Positions 15,980-25,151 of a stretch of 64,000 nt of DNA are shown here, piece by piece; the first letter of the stretch is position 1, and the number at the start of each line of letters is the position of its first letter. Both the position numbers and the translations under genes were made by a program. The DNA comes from Rheinheimera sp. MM224 (lineage in GTDB: Bacteria > Pseudomonadota > Gammaproteobacteria > Enterobacterales > Alteromonadaceae). The notes below the pieces were generated by a model that saw nothing but the letters and a program-made list of their open reading frames with translations, did no database searches and was not told the origin of the DNA. Location of the stretch: contig NZ_OX352320.1 of the NCBI RefSeq assembly GCF_947090785.1, forward strand, positions 3,461,001-3,525,000, written 5' to 3'.

Positions 15980-16907
15980 AACCACCTCCGTTTTTTTGCA
16001 AAGCAACCCAATCCAGCACCGCCAGTTCTGACTCAGGCAAGCCCTGATAAGGTGACTGATATATCAATAAACTACCGGCATCTGGTTCGGCCATTAACTG
16101 TTCTTCCGTTAAACCTTGTCGCGCTGTGGTAATAAACAGTAGGTCTAAATCAGGGCCAGCAAAAGCCAGACAAGTGGGCTGACTGACAGGTAAAGCGTGT
16201 AATGCAGTTTGCTGTCCGGAAGGCGAAAAACGGGCTATAGCAGCGCCGCCCCATAAAGCGCAAAGTAGATGATCCTCTGCATCTATTACTGCACCATCAG
16301 GTTCTGCGCCTGCAGGTACTTTGGCAAAAAACTGCGGCTGACTTACAGAACCTTGAACCGCATCAAAGCCATAAGAATAAATCACACCAGTGGGTGAATC
16401 GGCGTGATACATCAAGCTGCTGTTTTTATTCCAGCACAGGCTATTTGGAATGTGTAAATCAGCAATCATCGCATGACAGCCTTGCTGATCCAGCCGGTAT
16501 AAGGTGCCATGCTGGCCGTGATCCTGCTCTTTCATAGTGCCAGCCCAAAACCTGCCCTGACGGTCGATTCGGCCATCGTTCATGCGATTGCCGGATAAAT
16601 GAGTTTCAGGTTTAACCAACCAAAAGATGTCTTGAGTTGCAGGTTGATACAAAGCAAAACCCGACTCAAAAGCCACCAGCATGGAATAGTCAGAACGCAT
16701 TGGGTCATGTGCATTTAATAACGCAAAACAGCTGATGCGCTCAGGCAGCGGATAGGTATTTAACTGCAGTGAAGGCCAGAATAACTGATACAAAAAGCGG
16801 CCATGAATGTCGGTCCACCAGACCGACTCGCTGGCGCCATGCCAGATTATTCCTTCACCTAATTTGTTTTTAAGCGGGATGCTATGCAATAAGGTGAACT
16901 CGCTCAT
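15963..16907 (-). CDS. SMP-30/gluconolactonase family L-arabinonolactonase
   Basis: Cytoplasmic six-bladed propeller lactonase, expected to open L-arabinono-lactone to L-arabonate after the SDR step. Metal-site residues of the family are visible: Glu18 in KLGEGIIW, Asn in GNRMNDG, Asn in HIPNSLCWN and Asp in AEPDGAVIDAEDH. Length 314 residues is normal. The ATG overlaps the permease stop by four bases (ATGA). The substrate is inferred from the operon rather than from residues; other sugar-acid lactones are possible. Confidence 0.85.
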   Translation of the reverse strand: MSEFTLLHSIPLKNKLGEGIIWHGASESVWWTDIHGRFLYQLFWPSLQLNTYPLPERISCFALLNAHDPMRSDYSMLVAFESGFALYQPATQDIFWLVKPETHLSGNRMNDGRIDRQGRFWAGTMKEQDHGQHGTLYRLDQQGCHAMIADLHIPNSLCWNKNSSLMYHADSPTGVIYSYGFDAVQGSVSQPQFFAKVPAGAEPDGAVIDAEDHLLCALWGGAAIARFSPSGQQTALHALPVSQPTCLAFAGPDLDLLFITTARQGLTEEQLMAEPDAGSLLIYQSPYQGLPESELAVLDWVALQKNGGGYVEAL

Positions 16908-17875
16908 GCGTGGCCTCCGGCTTTATTTTGTAATTTTTTACTTAGTAGCTTTTGCAAAGCAATAAAGAAAAACAGCAGACCCCCTATTACTATTTTGCTC
17001 CACCAACTGCTTAAGCTGCCGTCAAAATTGATATAGGTTTGAATAAGGCCCATCAGCAATACACCCAAAACAGTGCCAATAATAAAACCACTGCCGCCCG
17101 TGAGTAAGGTGCCGCCTATCACCACAGCAGCTATCGCATCCAGCTCCACACCTACAGCAGCAAGCGCATAACCTGAGTAGGTATAAAAACTAAAAATAAT
17201 ACCAGCCATAGCAGCCAGCATACTGCTTGAGGCATACAACAGAATGGTAGTACGGGCGACAGGAACCCCCATCAATTGGGCTGATTGGCTATTTCCGCCC
17301 AGGGCATAGACATAAGAGCCAAAGCGGCTGTAGTGAGTAAGTACCAACATCAGTAGCACCAAAGCTATAGTGAGCAAAGAAGTGGCGCCCAGCCAGCCAC
17401 CGTCCGGCAGCTCCAGCCCAAACTCGGCCACTGCATCATAAAAAGGATGTTCAATAGCGACAGACTCTTCACTTAATAAAGTCGCCACACCCCGGGCTAA
17501 AAACATGCCCGCCAAAGTGACAATAAAAGGCTGTAGCTGGTAATACTGAATTAAAGCGCCCATACCAGCGCCAAACAGCGCGGCACAAGGCAATATCACG
17601 GCAAAAGCCAGTAGTGGATGCCATTGATAGGGCCCAATCAGCAAGGCTGCCGCCACACCGCTTAACGCAATAACAGAACCCACTGATAAATCTATACCGC
17701 CAGATAAAATCACCAAAGTCATGCCCAAAGCAGTCACCAGCAAAAAGGCATTGTCGCTAATTAAGTTAGTAACCACTCGCAGACTGGCAAAACCATCAAA
17801 CTGGCTGGCACCAGCGCCAAACATCAACAGCACCAGGGCAAAAGTGATCCACAAAGGTAAATAAGTGCGGGACAT
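16904..17875 (-). CDS. yjfF: sugar ABC transporter permease, YjfF type
   Basis: Inner-membrane permease of the ribose/galactofuranose importer class. Eight to ten hydrophobic segments surround the conserved block TLVILSGGIDLSVGSVIALSGV, and the GAVVIGGTLLTGG-type segment appears as AAVVIGGTLLTGG. Length 323 residues. It pairs with the neighbouring YtfT-type permease; importers of this subclass use two different permeases. The start codon overlaps the stop of ytfT by one base (TGATG). In this context the cargo is probably L-arabinose, though E. coli YjfF serves galactofuranose. Confidence 0.87.
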   Translation of the reverse strand: MSRTYLPLWITFALVLLMFGAGASQFDGFASLRVVTNLISDNAFLLVTALGMTLVILSGGIDLSVGSVIALSGVAAALLIGPYQWHPLLAFAVILPCAALFGAGMGALIQYYQLQPFIVTLAGMFLARGVATLLSEESVAIEHPFYDAVAEFGLELPDGGWLGATSLLTIALVLLMLVLTHYSRFGSYVYALGGNSQSAQLMGVPVARTTILLYASSSMLAAMAGIIFSFYTYSGYALAAVGVELDAIAAVVIGGTLLTGGSGFIIGTVLGVLLMGLIQTYINFDGSLSSWWSKIVIGGLLFFFIALQKLLSKKLQNKAGGHA

Positions 17876-18993
17876 CAGGCTTTTCCTCCACCCAGCTTGC
17901 CAAAACTAAACAGGCTTTTAAGCTGCTGACGAAACAGTTCAGACTGCAGCATCAGCACCAGCAATATCACTAAAGCTTTGATCAATAAGTTAAATTTGGA
18001 AGGTAATCCACTGACGACTATGGTGGTGCTTAAGGCCTGAATAATCAGCACTCCTATCACAGCACGAGGCAGAGAAAAACGCCCGCCTGTTAAGGCTGCG
18101 CCTCCTATCACTACAGCTAAAATCGCATCCAGTTCTAACCATAAACCTGCGTTATTGGCGTCCGAGCCCTGAATATCAGCTGTAGCTATAATACCGGCCA
18201 AAGCTGCGCAGCCACCAGCCAGTAAATACACAGTCAGCTTAATGCCTCTGTCATCTATGCCCAAATAACGACTGGCTTTGGCGTTGCAGCCTACAGATTC
18301 AATAAATAAGCCCAAAGCTGTACGTCGAAGCAGCAATTGCATAATCAGCAGCGCCAGCAATACCAGCCAGACTGGCACAGGTAAGCCTAAAAAAGAACCT
18401 GAACCTAAAGCGGCAAAGTCAGGATTCTGAAAGGTGACAATCTGGCCCTGGTTTAATAGCTGCGCCACACCACGACCCGCCACCATCAGCACTAAAGTCG
18501 CCACTATAGGCTGAATGCCCAGATAACTGACCATAAAGCCATTGACCAACCCACAAGCTAAACCTGTCAGTACAGCCAGACCTATCACAGCAGGAATAGA
18601 CCAGTCACCCAGCACTAATAAGTTAGCGCAGACTGCGCCGCAAATAGCCATCACAGCGCCGACAGAGAGATCAATACCACCTGTGGCTATAACTAAACTC
18701 ATACCGATGGCCAGCAAAGCCACAGGCGCACTGCGATTTAAAATATCAATCAAAGGCCCATACAAACGGCCATCCTGCCATTGCAGTGAAAAAAACTGTG
18801 GGTCCAGCAGTACATTCACCAGCAATAACAAAGCTAAAGCCACTAAAGGATAGAGGTATAAGCTGAATTTATGCGCCGACTGGCCCGGGCTATAACGCGC
18901 CTGCCTCGCGGTTTTTAGTTGATCCGCTTTTAATTGGTTAGCTTCTAATTGATCAGAATGGTGTGAGTTCAAAACTGTTGCCTCGTTCGTCAT
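17875..18993 (-). CDS. ytfT: sugar ABC transporter permease, YtfT type
   Basis: Inner-membrane permease, partner of YjfF. It carries the same family block (SLVIATGGIDLSVGAVMAICGA) and AVVIGGAALTGGR. The first ~45 residues form a hydrophilic cytoplasmic extension with a short internal repeat (SDQLEANQLKADQLKTA), which is longer than I expect for E. coli YtfT and of unknown role. The ATG overlaps the end of the ATPase gene by four bases. Length 372 residues. Confidence 0.87.
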   Translation of the reverse strand: MTNEATVLNSHHSDQLEANQLKADQLKTARQARYSPGQSAHKFSLYLYPLVALALLLLVNVLLDPQFFSLQWQDGRLYGPLIDILNRSAPVALLAIGMSLVIATGGIDLSVGAVMAICGAVCANLLVLGDWSIPAVIGLAVLTGLACGLVNGFMVSYLGIQPIVATLVLMVAGRGVAQLLNQGQIVTFQNPDFAALGSGSFLGLPVPVWLVLLALLIMQLLLRRTALGLFIESVGCNAKASRYLGIDDRGIKLTVYLLAGGCAALAGIIATADIQGSDANNAGLWLELDAILAVVIGGAALTGGRFSLPRAVIGVLIIQALSTTIVVSGLPSKFNLLIKALVILLVLMLQSELFRQQLKSLFSFGKLGGGKA

Positions 18994-20525
18994 ACGCTGG
19001 CTCCCGCAATAGCAGCCATAATGCGATCCTGGTTCAGATCCTCACCACTTAGCTCTGCTACTTTTTTCCGGTCACGCATGACCACTATTTTGCTGGAAAA
19101 GGCGGTGAGTTCTTCCAGCTCGGACGACGTCACCAATAAAGACATACCCTGCTGACAGAGCTGCCGGATCAGCTGCAAAATTTCGGCGTGAGCGCCAATA
19201 TCGATACCCCGGGTAGGCTCGTCCAGTAACAACAGCTTTGGCTCTACCGCCAGCCAACGCGCCAGAATCACTTTTTGTTGATTGCCACCACTCAATTGAC
19301 CTATAGCTTTGTCGGCGTCAGGTGTGGCTATTTGCAGTTTCTCAATATAAAAATCAGCCAGTTGCTGCTGTTTCTTTTTCGAAATCACCCGCCACCAGCC
19401 TTGTTTAGCCTGCAGCGCTAAGCTGATATTTTCACGGATTGATAAAGGCGCAATCATGCCCTGGGATTTACGATCCTCAGGACAAAGCGCAATACCAAGG
19501 GCTATGGCTTGTGCCGGATTATTCAGTTTAATAGGCGAACCTGCAAAACTTAAAGTGCCGCTATCGGCTTGATCCAAACCAAACAGCAGACGACAAATTT
19601 CAGTACGACCTGAACCTAATAAACCCGCTAACCCCACAGCCTGGCCTTGAGGTAAATCCAGATCGAGCTGCTGCACAGACTGGCCAGAACTTAACTGCCG
19701 TGCTGTTAAAATGGATTCAGAGTGTTCCACTGCCAGACAAGGCGCCTGATGACGCTGCTGACACAGCTCTTTACCGAGCATAGCGGCAATCAATTCGGCT
19801 TTATTTAAATGAGCAGTCTGGTATTCACCGACAAAACAGCCGTTACGCATGACCGTAATGCGGTCGCTGATTTGATACACCTGATCCAAAAAGTGGGTAA
19901 TAAAAACAATGGCCACACCTTGTTGCTTCAACTGGCGCAACACCTGAAATAAAACCTGAACTTCATCGGCATCTAAACTGGCGGTGGGTTCATCCAGCAC
20001 CAGCACTTTGGTGCAAGCTGCACCACGTTTTGGCGCTATACCACGGGCAATGGCCACCAACTGCTGCACTGCGACTGAGAACTCAGACAAAGGCGCTGTG
20101 ACATCAATATCAAGGCCAAAAGTGCTTAATAATTGTCGAGCCTGATGTGCCATGGCTTTTTTATTAATTAAGCCAAAACGCTTAGGTTCTGAACCTAAAA
20201 ACAGGTTATGAGCTACGGATAAATTCGGCAGTAAATTCACTTCCTGATACACAGTGCTAATGCCAGCTTGCTGTGCATCTTTGGGCGTAGCAAAACTTAA
20301 GGCTGTTGAATCCAGCAGCAGTTCGCCAGCATCCTTTTGCAGCACACCTGTCATCACTTTGACTAAAGTGGATTTACCGGCGCCATTTTCACCTAATAGG
20401 GCATGCACTTCACTGGCATATAAACTCAGCTGGGCTTGCTGCAACGCTTTTACACCTGGGAAGTTTTTATCAATCTGCCGTAATTGCAGCACTGGTTGTG
20501 CCGCAGTGTTTATCTGATCTGACAT
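18990..20525 (-). CDS. ytfR: sugar ABC transporter ATPase, YtfR type
   Basis: Tandem ATPase of a CUT2-class monosaccharide importer. The first domain has Walker A GENGAGKST and Walker B VLVLDEPTAS; the second has the usual degenerate P-loop region GLLGSGRTEICR, signature QLSGGNQQK and Walker B LLLLDEPTRG. About 511 residues. The ATG at 20525 is preceded by AGGAGG at 5 bases, better than the upstream in-frame start. Coupled to both permeases. Substrate inferred as L-arabinose from the operon; orthologous E. coli YtfR handles galactofuranose. Confidence 0.9.
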   Translation of the reverse strand: MSDQINTAAQPVLQLRQIDKNFPGVKALQQAQLSLYASEVHALLGENGAGKSTLVKVMTGVLQKDAGELLLDSTALSFATPKDAQQAGISTVYQEVNLLPNLSVAHNLFLGSEPKRFGLINKKAMAHQARQLLSTFGLDIDVTAPLSEFSVAVQQLVAIARGIAPKRGAACTKVLVLDEPTASLDADEVQVLFQVLRQLKQQGVAIVFITHFLDQVYQISDRITVMRNGCFVGEYQTAHLNKAELIAAMLGKELCQQRHQAPCLAVEHSESILTARQLSSGQSVQQLDLDLPQGQAVGLAGLLGSGRTEICRLLFGLDQADSGTLSFAGSPIKLNNPAQAIALGIALCPEDRKSQGMIAPLSIRENISLALQAKQGWWRVISKKKQQQLADFYIEKLQIATPDADKAIGQLSGGNQQKVILARWLAVEPKLLLLDEPTRGIDIGAHAEILQLIRQLCQQGMSLLVTSSELEELTAFSSKIVVMRDRKKVAELSGEDLNQDRIMAAIAGASV

Positions 20526-20572
20526 CAGGACCTCCTGAAAACCAGCCATTCAGGCTGGTGTTACAAAATGAA

Positions 20573-21520
20573 TTACTTCAGGCGTCTTTTTTCATATTCA
20601 GCAGCAGCCGTATCCTGCAGGAATAAATCCCCTGTGGTACGGATCAGCTTTTCTGTGTCTTTTTTACCTTTCAGATAAGCTTCAATCACATCAAAAGCCG
20701 GGCCACCTAAATGCGGGTTCAGCTCCACTGTGGCATTGGCATCACCATCAGCCATGGCTTTAAAGTAGTCCGGTACAGCGTCCACAGACACTACCAGCAA
20801 CTCTTTACCTGGCTTTAAACCAGCTTCTTTAATGGCCTGAATAGCGCCTAAGGCCATTTCATCGTTATGAGCCCACAATGCACAAATGGCTTTGCCACCC
20901 TGCTCGGCTTTTAACAAAGATTCCATGACTTCTTTGCCTTTGGCACGGGTAAATTCAGCGGTCTGACTGCGGACAATTTTGGCTTGTGGGTGTTTCGCCA
21001 ACACTTCGTTAAAACCTTTAGCGCGGTCTATAGCAGCTGTAGCGCCCACTGTGCCTTGCAGTTCGATGATATTGCACTGCTTTTGAGCCTGGGGTTGGCT
21101 CATTAACCAGGTCGCGGCTTTGCGGCCTTCTTCAACAAAATCAGAGGCGATACGGGTCACAAATAACGACTCGTCCTGCACTTGCACGTTACGGTCGACT
21201 ATCACCACAGGAATACGGGCCCGTTTGGCTTCTTTTAACACAGGAGTCCAACCGGTTTCGACTACAGGGGCTATGATAATGGCGTCCACACCCTGAGCGA
21301 TAAAACTGCGCACCGCTTTGATTTGGTTTTCCTGCTTTTGCTGCGCATCAGAAAACTTCAGATCGATGCCGCGTTTTTTCGCTTCAGCTTTTACAGACTC
21401 TGAAAAACTGGTACGCCAACCGCTTTCCGAACCCACCTGAGCAAAACCTACAGTGGTGGCAAAACTGCTGTGACAAACTAAACACAGGCCAAGACCTGCA
21501 ACTATGGATTTAATTTTCAT
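20573..21520 (-). CDS. ytfQ: periplasmic sugar-binding protein, YtfQ type
   Basis: Periplasmic binding protein of type I fold with signal peptide ending CHSSFA. The mature start TVGFAQVGSESGWR, the segment FSDAQQKQENQIKAVRSFIAQGVDAI and CNIIELQGTVGATAAIDRAKGF closely follow E. coli YtfQ as I remember it. Length 315 residues. GGGGAG precedes the ATG. An 80-base gap separates it from the mutarotase gene and may hold a secondary promoter. In arabinan context the ligand is likely arabinose, possibly the furanose form. Confidence 0.9.
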   Translation of the reverse strand: MKIKSIVAGLGLCLVCHSSFATTVGFAQVGSESGWRTSFSESVKAEAKKRGIDLKFSDAQQKQENQIKAVRSFIAQGVDAIIIAPVVETGWTPVLKEAKRARIPVVIVDRNVQVQDESLFVTRIASDFVEEGRKAATWLMSQPQAQKQCNIIELQGTVGATAAIDRAKGFNEVLAKHPQAKIVRSQTAEFTRAKGKEVMESLLKAEQGGKAICALWAHNDEMALGAIQAIKEAGLKPGKELLVVSVDAVPDYFKAMADGDANATVELNPHLGGPAFDVIEAYLKGKKDTEKLIRTTGDLFLQDTAAAEYEKRRLK

Positions 21521-21548
21521 ACGCTAACTCCCCTTGTCGAACAGACCC

Positions 21549-21559
21549 TTGTAATATTT
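21549..21559 (-). promoter_or_regulatory. weak operator half-site before ytfQ
   Basis: Read forward, TTGTAATATTT keeps only the left half of the TTGTANTACAA palindrome. On the minus strand it sits beside TATATA, a possible -10, 30-40 bases before the ytfQ start. It may give internal regulation of the transporter genes; support is thin. Confidence 0.3.
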
Positions 21560-21600
21560 ATATAAAGAAGGTGGCCTGCTTTGATTAATATTTGATTGCT

Positions 21601-22647
21601 TTAGCTATACCCCAATACAAAACGGCTGCACTGCCGGTACAACTGCCCTGCTTTAAGCAAAGCCGTTGGAAAATTTGGTTTATTGACCGCATTTGGATAC
21701 CCATGAGGCTCCAGGCATAAAGCGTCGTATTTCTCTATTGGCGAGCCTTGGTTACCCACTATGCTGCCATCTAAAAAATTACCGCTGTAAAACTGCAGTC
21801 CAGGCTGGTCAGTAAACAATTGCAAAAAACGCCCTGAAACAGGATCTCGCACTAAAGCCGCTGCTGTGTTCTGATCGCGCTCTTTATTCAATACAAAATA
21901 ATGGTCATAGCCGTTTTCAAGCTGGCCAATATCCTGACCTATCCGCTTACCCGCTTTAAAATCAAAAGCACCTGTTGCCGGCACTAACTCGCCTGTGGGC
22001 ACCAGTTGTTTATCCAGTTGCAGAATAAAATCGGCATCGAGCTGCAATTGCTGCTGAAGTACAGTGCCTTGACCTATTCCGCCAATAGCCCAATAGGCAT
22101 GATTGGTCAGACTGACCGGCGTGTCTTTATCTGATACAGCGCTGTATTCCAGCACCAATTCATGATGCGCCAGCAAGGTGTAACGCAGCTGCACATCCAA
22201 CTGCCCAGGAAAACCTTGATCGCCCTCTAAGCTGGTGATCCGAAAAGTGACACTGACTCTGTCTTTTTGCTGGTCTATATCAAAACTCCAGAAGCGACTG
22301 CCTAAACCATCCGGCCCACCATGCAATTGATTGGGCCCTTCATTGGCAAGCAACGACTGCACTTGGCCTTTATGCATATAAGCGGCAGCACCAATGCGGT
22401 TCGCCACGCGGCCTATAGTTACGGCGAAATAATAAGGGTTGCGGGAAAAATGGCTTGGATCCTGGTAATTTTGCAGAAGCTCTGTTTTTTCAGTTGAATC
22501 AGGATCTGGCATCAACACCGACCATAAACCAGCGCCTAAATTACTTAAGGTAACACTGAGTCCGGCCGGATTCGTCAGCTTAATCAGCTGCAAGGGCCGC
22601 TTTAAAGCAGCCACCTGCAAAGTGTCGGTAGTGACCACAAAGCCCAT
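21601..22647 (-). CDS. aldose 1-epimerase (mutarotase)
   Basis: GalM-family enzyme interconverting sugar anomers before oxidation by the 1-dehydrogenase. Recognisable blocks are GRVANRIGAA, NQLHGGPDGLG with its conserved His, SLTNHAYWAIGG with the catalytic His, and a C-terminal LEPHGYPNAVN block with the catalytic Glu. The ATG at 22647 lies one base past the ALDH stop; a TTG four codons earlier is less likely because the ribosome site would abut it. Length 348 residues. It would feed the correct anomer of arabinose to the SDR enzyme. Confidence 0.88.
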   Translation of the reverse strand: MGFVVTTDTLQVAALKRPLQLIKLTNPAGLSVTLSNLGAGLWSVLMPDPDSTEKTELLQNYQDPSHFSRNPYYFAVTIGRVANRIGAAAYMHKGQVQSLLANEGPNQLHGGPDGLGSRFWSFDIDQQKDRVSVTFRITSLEGDQGFPGQLDVQLRYTLLAHHELVLEYSAVSDKDTPVSLTNHAYWAIGGIGQGTVLQQQLQLDADFILQLDKQLVPTGELVPATGAFDFKAGKRIGQDIGQLENGYDHYFVLNKERDQNTAAALVRDPVSGRFLQLFTDQPGLQFYSGNFLDGSIVGNQGSPIEKYDALCLEPHGYPNAVNKPNFPTALLKAGQLYRQCSRFVLGYS

Positions 22648-22648
22648 G

Positions 22649-24247
22649 TTAAGCGTCAACCTCTGCGCTGGTTTTTACCCCATTCACCAGTCGAGGCAAG
22701 CCCCATGGATTGGCGTTTTGCAGCTCTGGTGGTAATAACTCAGCCGGGTAATTCTGGAAACAAATAGGACGGACAAAACGGGCAATAGAAGCTGTTCCTA
22801 CCGAAGTAAAACGTGCATCAGTAGCGGCAGGGAAAGGTCCGCCGTGCATCATGGCATCACAGACTTCAACACCTGTCGGGAAGTTATTCACCACCAGACG
22901 GCCTACTTTTTGTCTCAATACACTAATCAGTTCAACCTGAGTAGTAAGCTCAGCTGCTGTGGCCTGTAAAGTGCCTGTTAACTGACCTTTTAAAGTGCGC
23001 ACTACGGCCAGCAATTGCGCCTGATCGGCACAGCTCACCAGCACAGAGACATGGCCAAAGACTTCTTCCTGCAAATGTGGATTGGCTAAAAAGGCTTCGG
23101 CTGTGACTTTAAAGAGTTTGGCCTGAGTGCAGAACCCTGCTTTGTCGCCCACAGCTTCACCGCTGCCGACCAATTCAACACCGGACTGAGCAGACAAATG
23201 CGCCGTGCCTTTTTGATAAGCCGCAGCTATGCCTTCGTTCAGCATGACACCAGCTGGTACTTTGGCTAAAGCAGCGGAAGCTGCAGCGCAGAATCTGTCT
23301 AAAGCCGGGCTTTGAATAGCCACTGCCACACCAGGATTGACGCAGAACTGACCCACACCCAAAGTTAAAGAACCCACAAAACCAGTTGCTATAGTTTCAG
23401 CATTTTGCTCCAGCGCTTCTGGTAATAACACCACAGGGTTAACGCTGCCCATTTCGGCAAACACTGGAATAGGTTCAGGCCTGTTATTCGCCAGTTGAAA
23501 CAGCGCCATGCCACCTGCTAAAGAGCCGGTAAAACCTACAGCTTTTACTTCTGGTGCTACCACCAGTTCAGAGCCTACTTCACGACCCGCGCCCATAATC
23601 AAAGAAAATACACCAGCAGGTAATCCGGCTTTTTGCACCGCTTTATGTAAAGCACGAGCGACCAGCTCGCAGGTTCCAGGGTGTGAGTTATGACCTTTGA
23701 CTATGACAGGACAACCCGCTGCTAAAGCCGCAGCTGTATCACCACCAGCCACAGAAAAAGCTAATGGAAAGTTACTGGCACCAAACACCACTACAGGACC
23801 TATAGGCTGATTGGTGTAACGTATATCAGGACGAGGCAAAGGCTGGCGATCAGGCAAAGCGGTATCAATACGGATATTCAGGTATTCACCAGAGCGGATA
23901 GAAGATGCAAATAACCGCAGCTGATTGACGGTACGGGCACGCTCGCCTTCACCGCGGGCTTTGGGATAACCTGTTTCTAATGCGACACGTTCAGGCAACT
24001 CATCACCTAAGGCCATTATTTCATCAGCGCATAATTCTAAAAACTCAGCACGCTGTTCAAGTGTTGTAGCAGCAAAACCCGTTGCAGCTGCTGCAGCCGC
24101 AGCCACCGCCTGATGCACCTGAGCTTTGCTGGCATAACTCATCACAGGTTCAATAAAAGCTGCAGCAGCTGGGTTGACCGCCTGGTACTGACCCGCTTCG
24201 CCTTGCACCCATTGCCCGTTAATCAGTTGTTGGCCTGTAATCATCAT
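22649..24247 (-). CDS. 2-ketoglutarate semialdehyde dehydrogenase
   Basis: NAD(P)-dependent aldehyde dehydrogenase giving 2-oxoglutarate, the last step of the non-phosphorylating pentose route. Catalytic Cys302 lies in VGQFCVNPG and the general base Glu265 in FAEMGSVNP, both typical of the ketoglutarate-semialdehyde branch rather than generic ALDH. The ATG at 24247 has AAGGG at 7 bases; the open frame upstream to 24427 overlaps the SDR gene and is not used. Length 532 residues. Specificity is inferred from the operon plus the FCVNPG and FAEMGS blocks. Confidence 0.9.
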   Translation of the reverse strand: MMITGQQLINGQWVQGEAGQYQAVNPAAAAFIEPVMSYASKAQVHQAVAAAAAAATGFAATTLEQRAEFLELCADEIMALGDELPERVALETGYPKARGEGERARTVNQLRLFASSIRSGEYLNIRIDTALPDRQPLPRPDIRYTNQPIGPVVVFGASNFPLAFSVAGGDTAAALAAGCPVIVKGHNSHPGTCELVARALHKAVQKAGLPAGVFSLIMGAGREVGSELVVAPEVKAVGFTGSLAGGMALFQLANNRPEPIPVFAEMGSVNPVVLLPEALEQNAETIATGFVGSLTLGVGQFCVNPGVAVAIQSPALDRFCAAASAALAKVPAGVMLNEGIAAAYQKGTAHLSAQSGVELVGSGEAVGDKAGFCTQAKLFKVTAEAFLANPHLQEEVFGHVSVLVSCADQAQLLAVVRTLKGQLTGTLQATAAELTTQVELISVLRQKVGRLVVNNFPTGVEVCDAMMHGGPFPAATDARFTSVGTASIARFVRPICFQNYPAELLPPELQNANPWGLPRLVNGVKTSAEVDA

Positions 24248-24309
24248 TATAAAACCCTTGTTCGTGGTAACAGATTCAAAAAAAGCGGCTGGAGTCACTG
24301 CGTATGCAG

Positions 24310-25080
24310 TTAAATCCAGCCACCGTCCACAATAAAGTTTTGTGCTGTACACAATTTGCTGTCGTCGGAAGCCAAAAACAGCGCCATAGCTGCCACATCT
24401 TCCGGCATCAGGCTGTCTTTGACGCATTGATTTTTTTCAATATCCCGTGCCGTTTCTTCATTAACCCAGTACTTCAACTGACGTTCAGTCATCACCCAGC
24501 CCGGCGTTAAGGTATTGACGCGGATTTTATCCGGCCCTAAATCACGGGCTAAACCACGGGTTAAACCCAGCACTGCAGCCTTAGAACTGGTGTAGCCCGG
24601 CATACCACCCTGACTTTCGTACCAGCTCATTGAACCTAAATTGATAATGGAACCGCCGCCCAGTTGTTTCATCTGCGGATACACCGCCTGAATGGCAAAA
24701 AACTGATGGCGTAAATTGATATTAACCCGCTGATCCCAATACTCTGGCGTCACTTCAAGGAAGTTATGCCGGGTATCGCTGGCAGCGTTATTGATTAATA
24801 CACTGATAGCGCCAAGTTGTTGTTTGACCTGCTCTATCACCTGCTTTAAATCATCAATATTCAGCAAGTCACAGGCATAAAACCTCAGCTGAGCGTCCTG
24901 ATATTTTGCAGTTAAATCAGCCACTAAGGCCTTAGATTCAGCCTCTAAAATATCGACAAAAGCCACTTTAGCGCCCTGAGCAATAAAAGCTTCCACCAGA
25001 CAAGCACCAATGCCTGAACCACCTCCACTGATAAATACGGTTTTGTGGCGCAGACTTGGATACTGATTGCTTAACGTCAT
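24310..25080 (-). CDS. SDR-family L-arabinose 1-dehydrogenase
   Basis: Short-chain dehydrogenase expected to oxidise L-arabinose to its 1,4- or 1,5-lactone. NAD(P) loop SGGGSGIG (residues 18-25), NNAA at 97-100, and catalytic Ser150, Tyr163 and Lys167 (YTSSK) are all present. The C-terminal LCTAQNFIVDGGW block is typical of sugar dehydrogenases of this class. The ATG at 25080 has GAGGA upstream; the frame extends to 25125 without a better site. Second gene in the operon. Galactose or fucose would also fit the family. Confidence 0.82.
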   Translation of the reverse strand: MTLSNQYPSLRHKTVFISGGGSGIGACLVEAFIAQGAKVAFVDILEAESKALVADLTAKYQDAQLRFYACDLLNIDDLKQVIEQVKQQLGAISVLINNAASDTRHNFLEVTPEYWDQRVNINLRHQFFAIQAVYPQMKQLGGGSIINLGSMSWYESQGGMPGYTSSKAAVLGLTRGLARDLGPDKIRVNTLTPGWVMTERQLKYWVNEETARDIEKNQCVKDSLMPEDVAAMALFLASDDSKLCTAQNFIVDGGWI

Positions 25081-25101
25081 AAGGTGTCCTCGAATAAAAT
25101 A

Positions 25102-25134
25102 ATCGGCCCAGTTGGCACCACCCACAGGGCCGAT
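25102..25134 (-). repeat. intercistronic hairpin between dehydratase and SDR genes
   Basis: ATCGGCCC (25102-25109) and GGGCCGAT (25127-25134) are perfect complements around a 17-base loop. No T run follows, so it is more likely an RNA-processing or stabilising hairpin protecting the dehydratase message than a terminator. Confidence 0.5.
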
Positions 25135-25151
25135 CCGGCGTAAAGCCTAAA

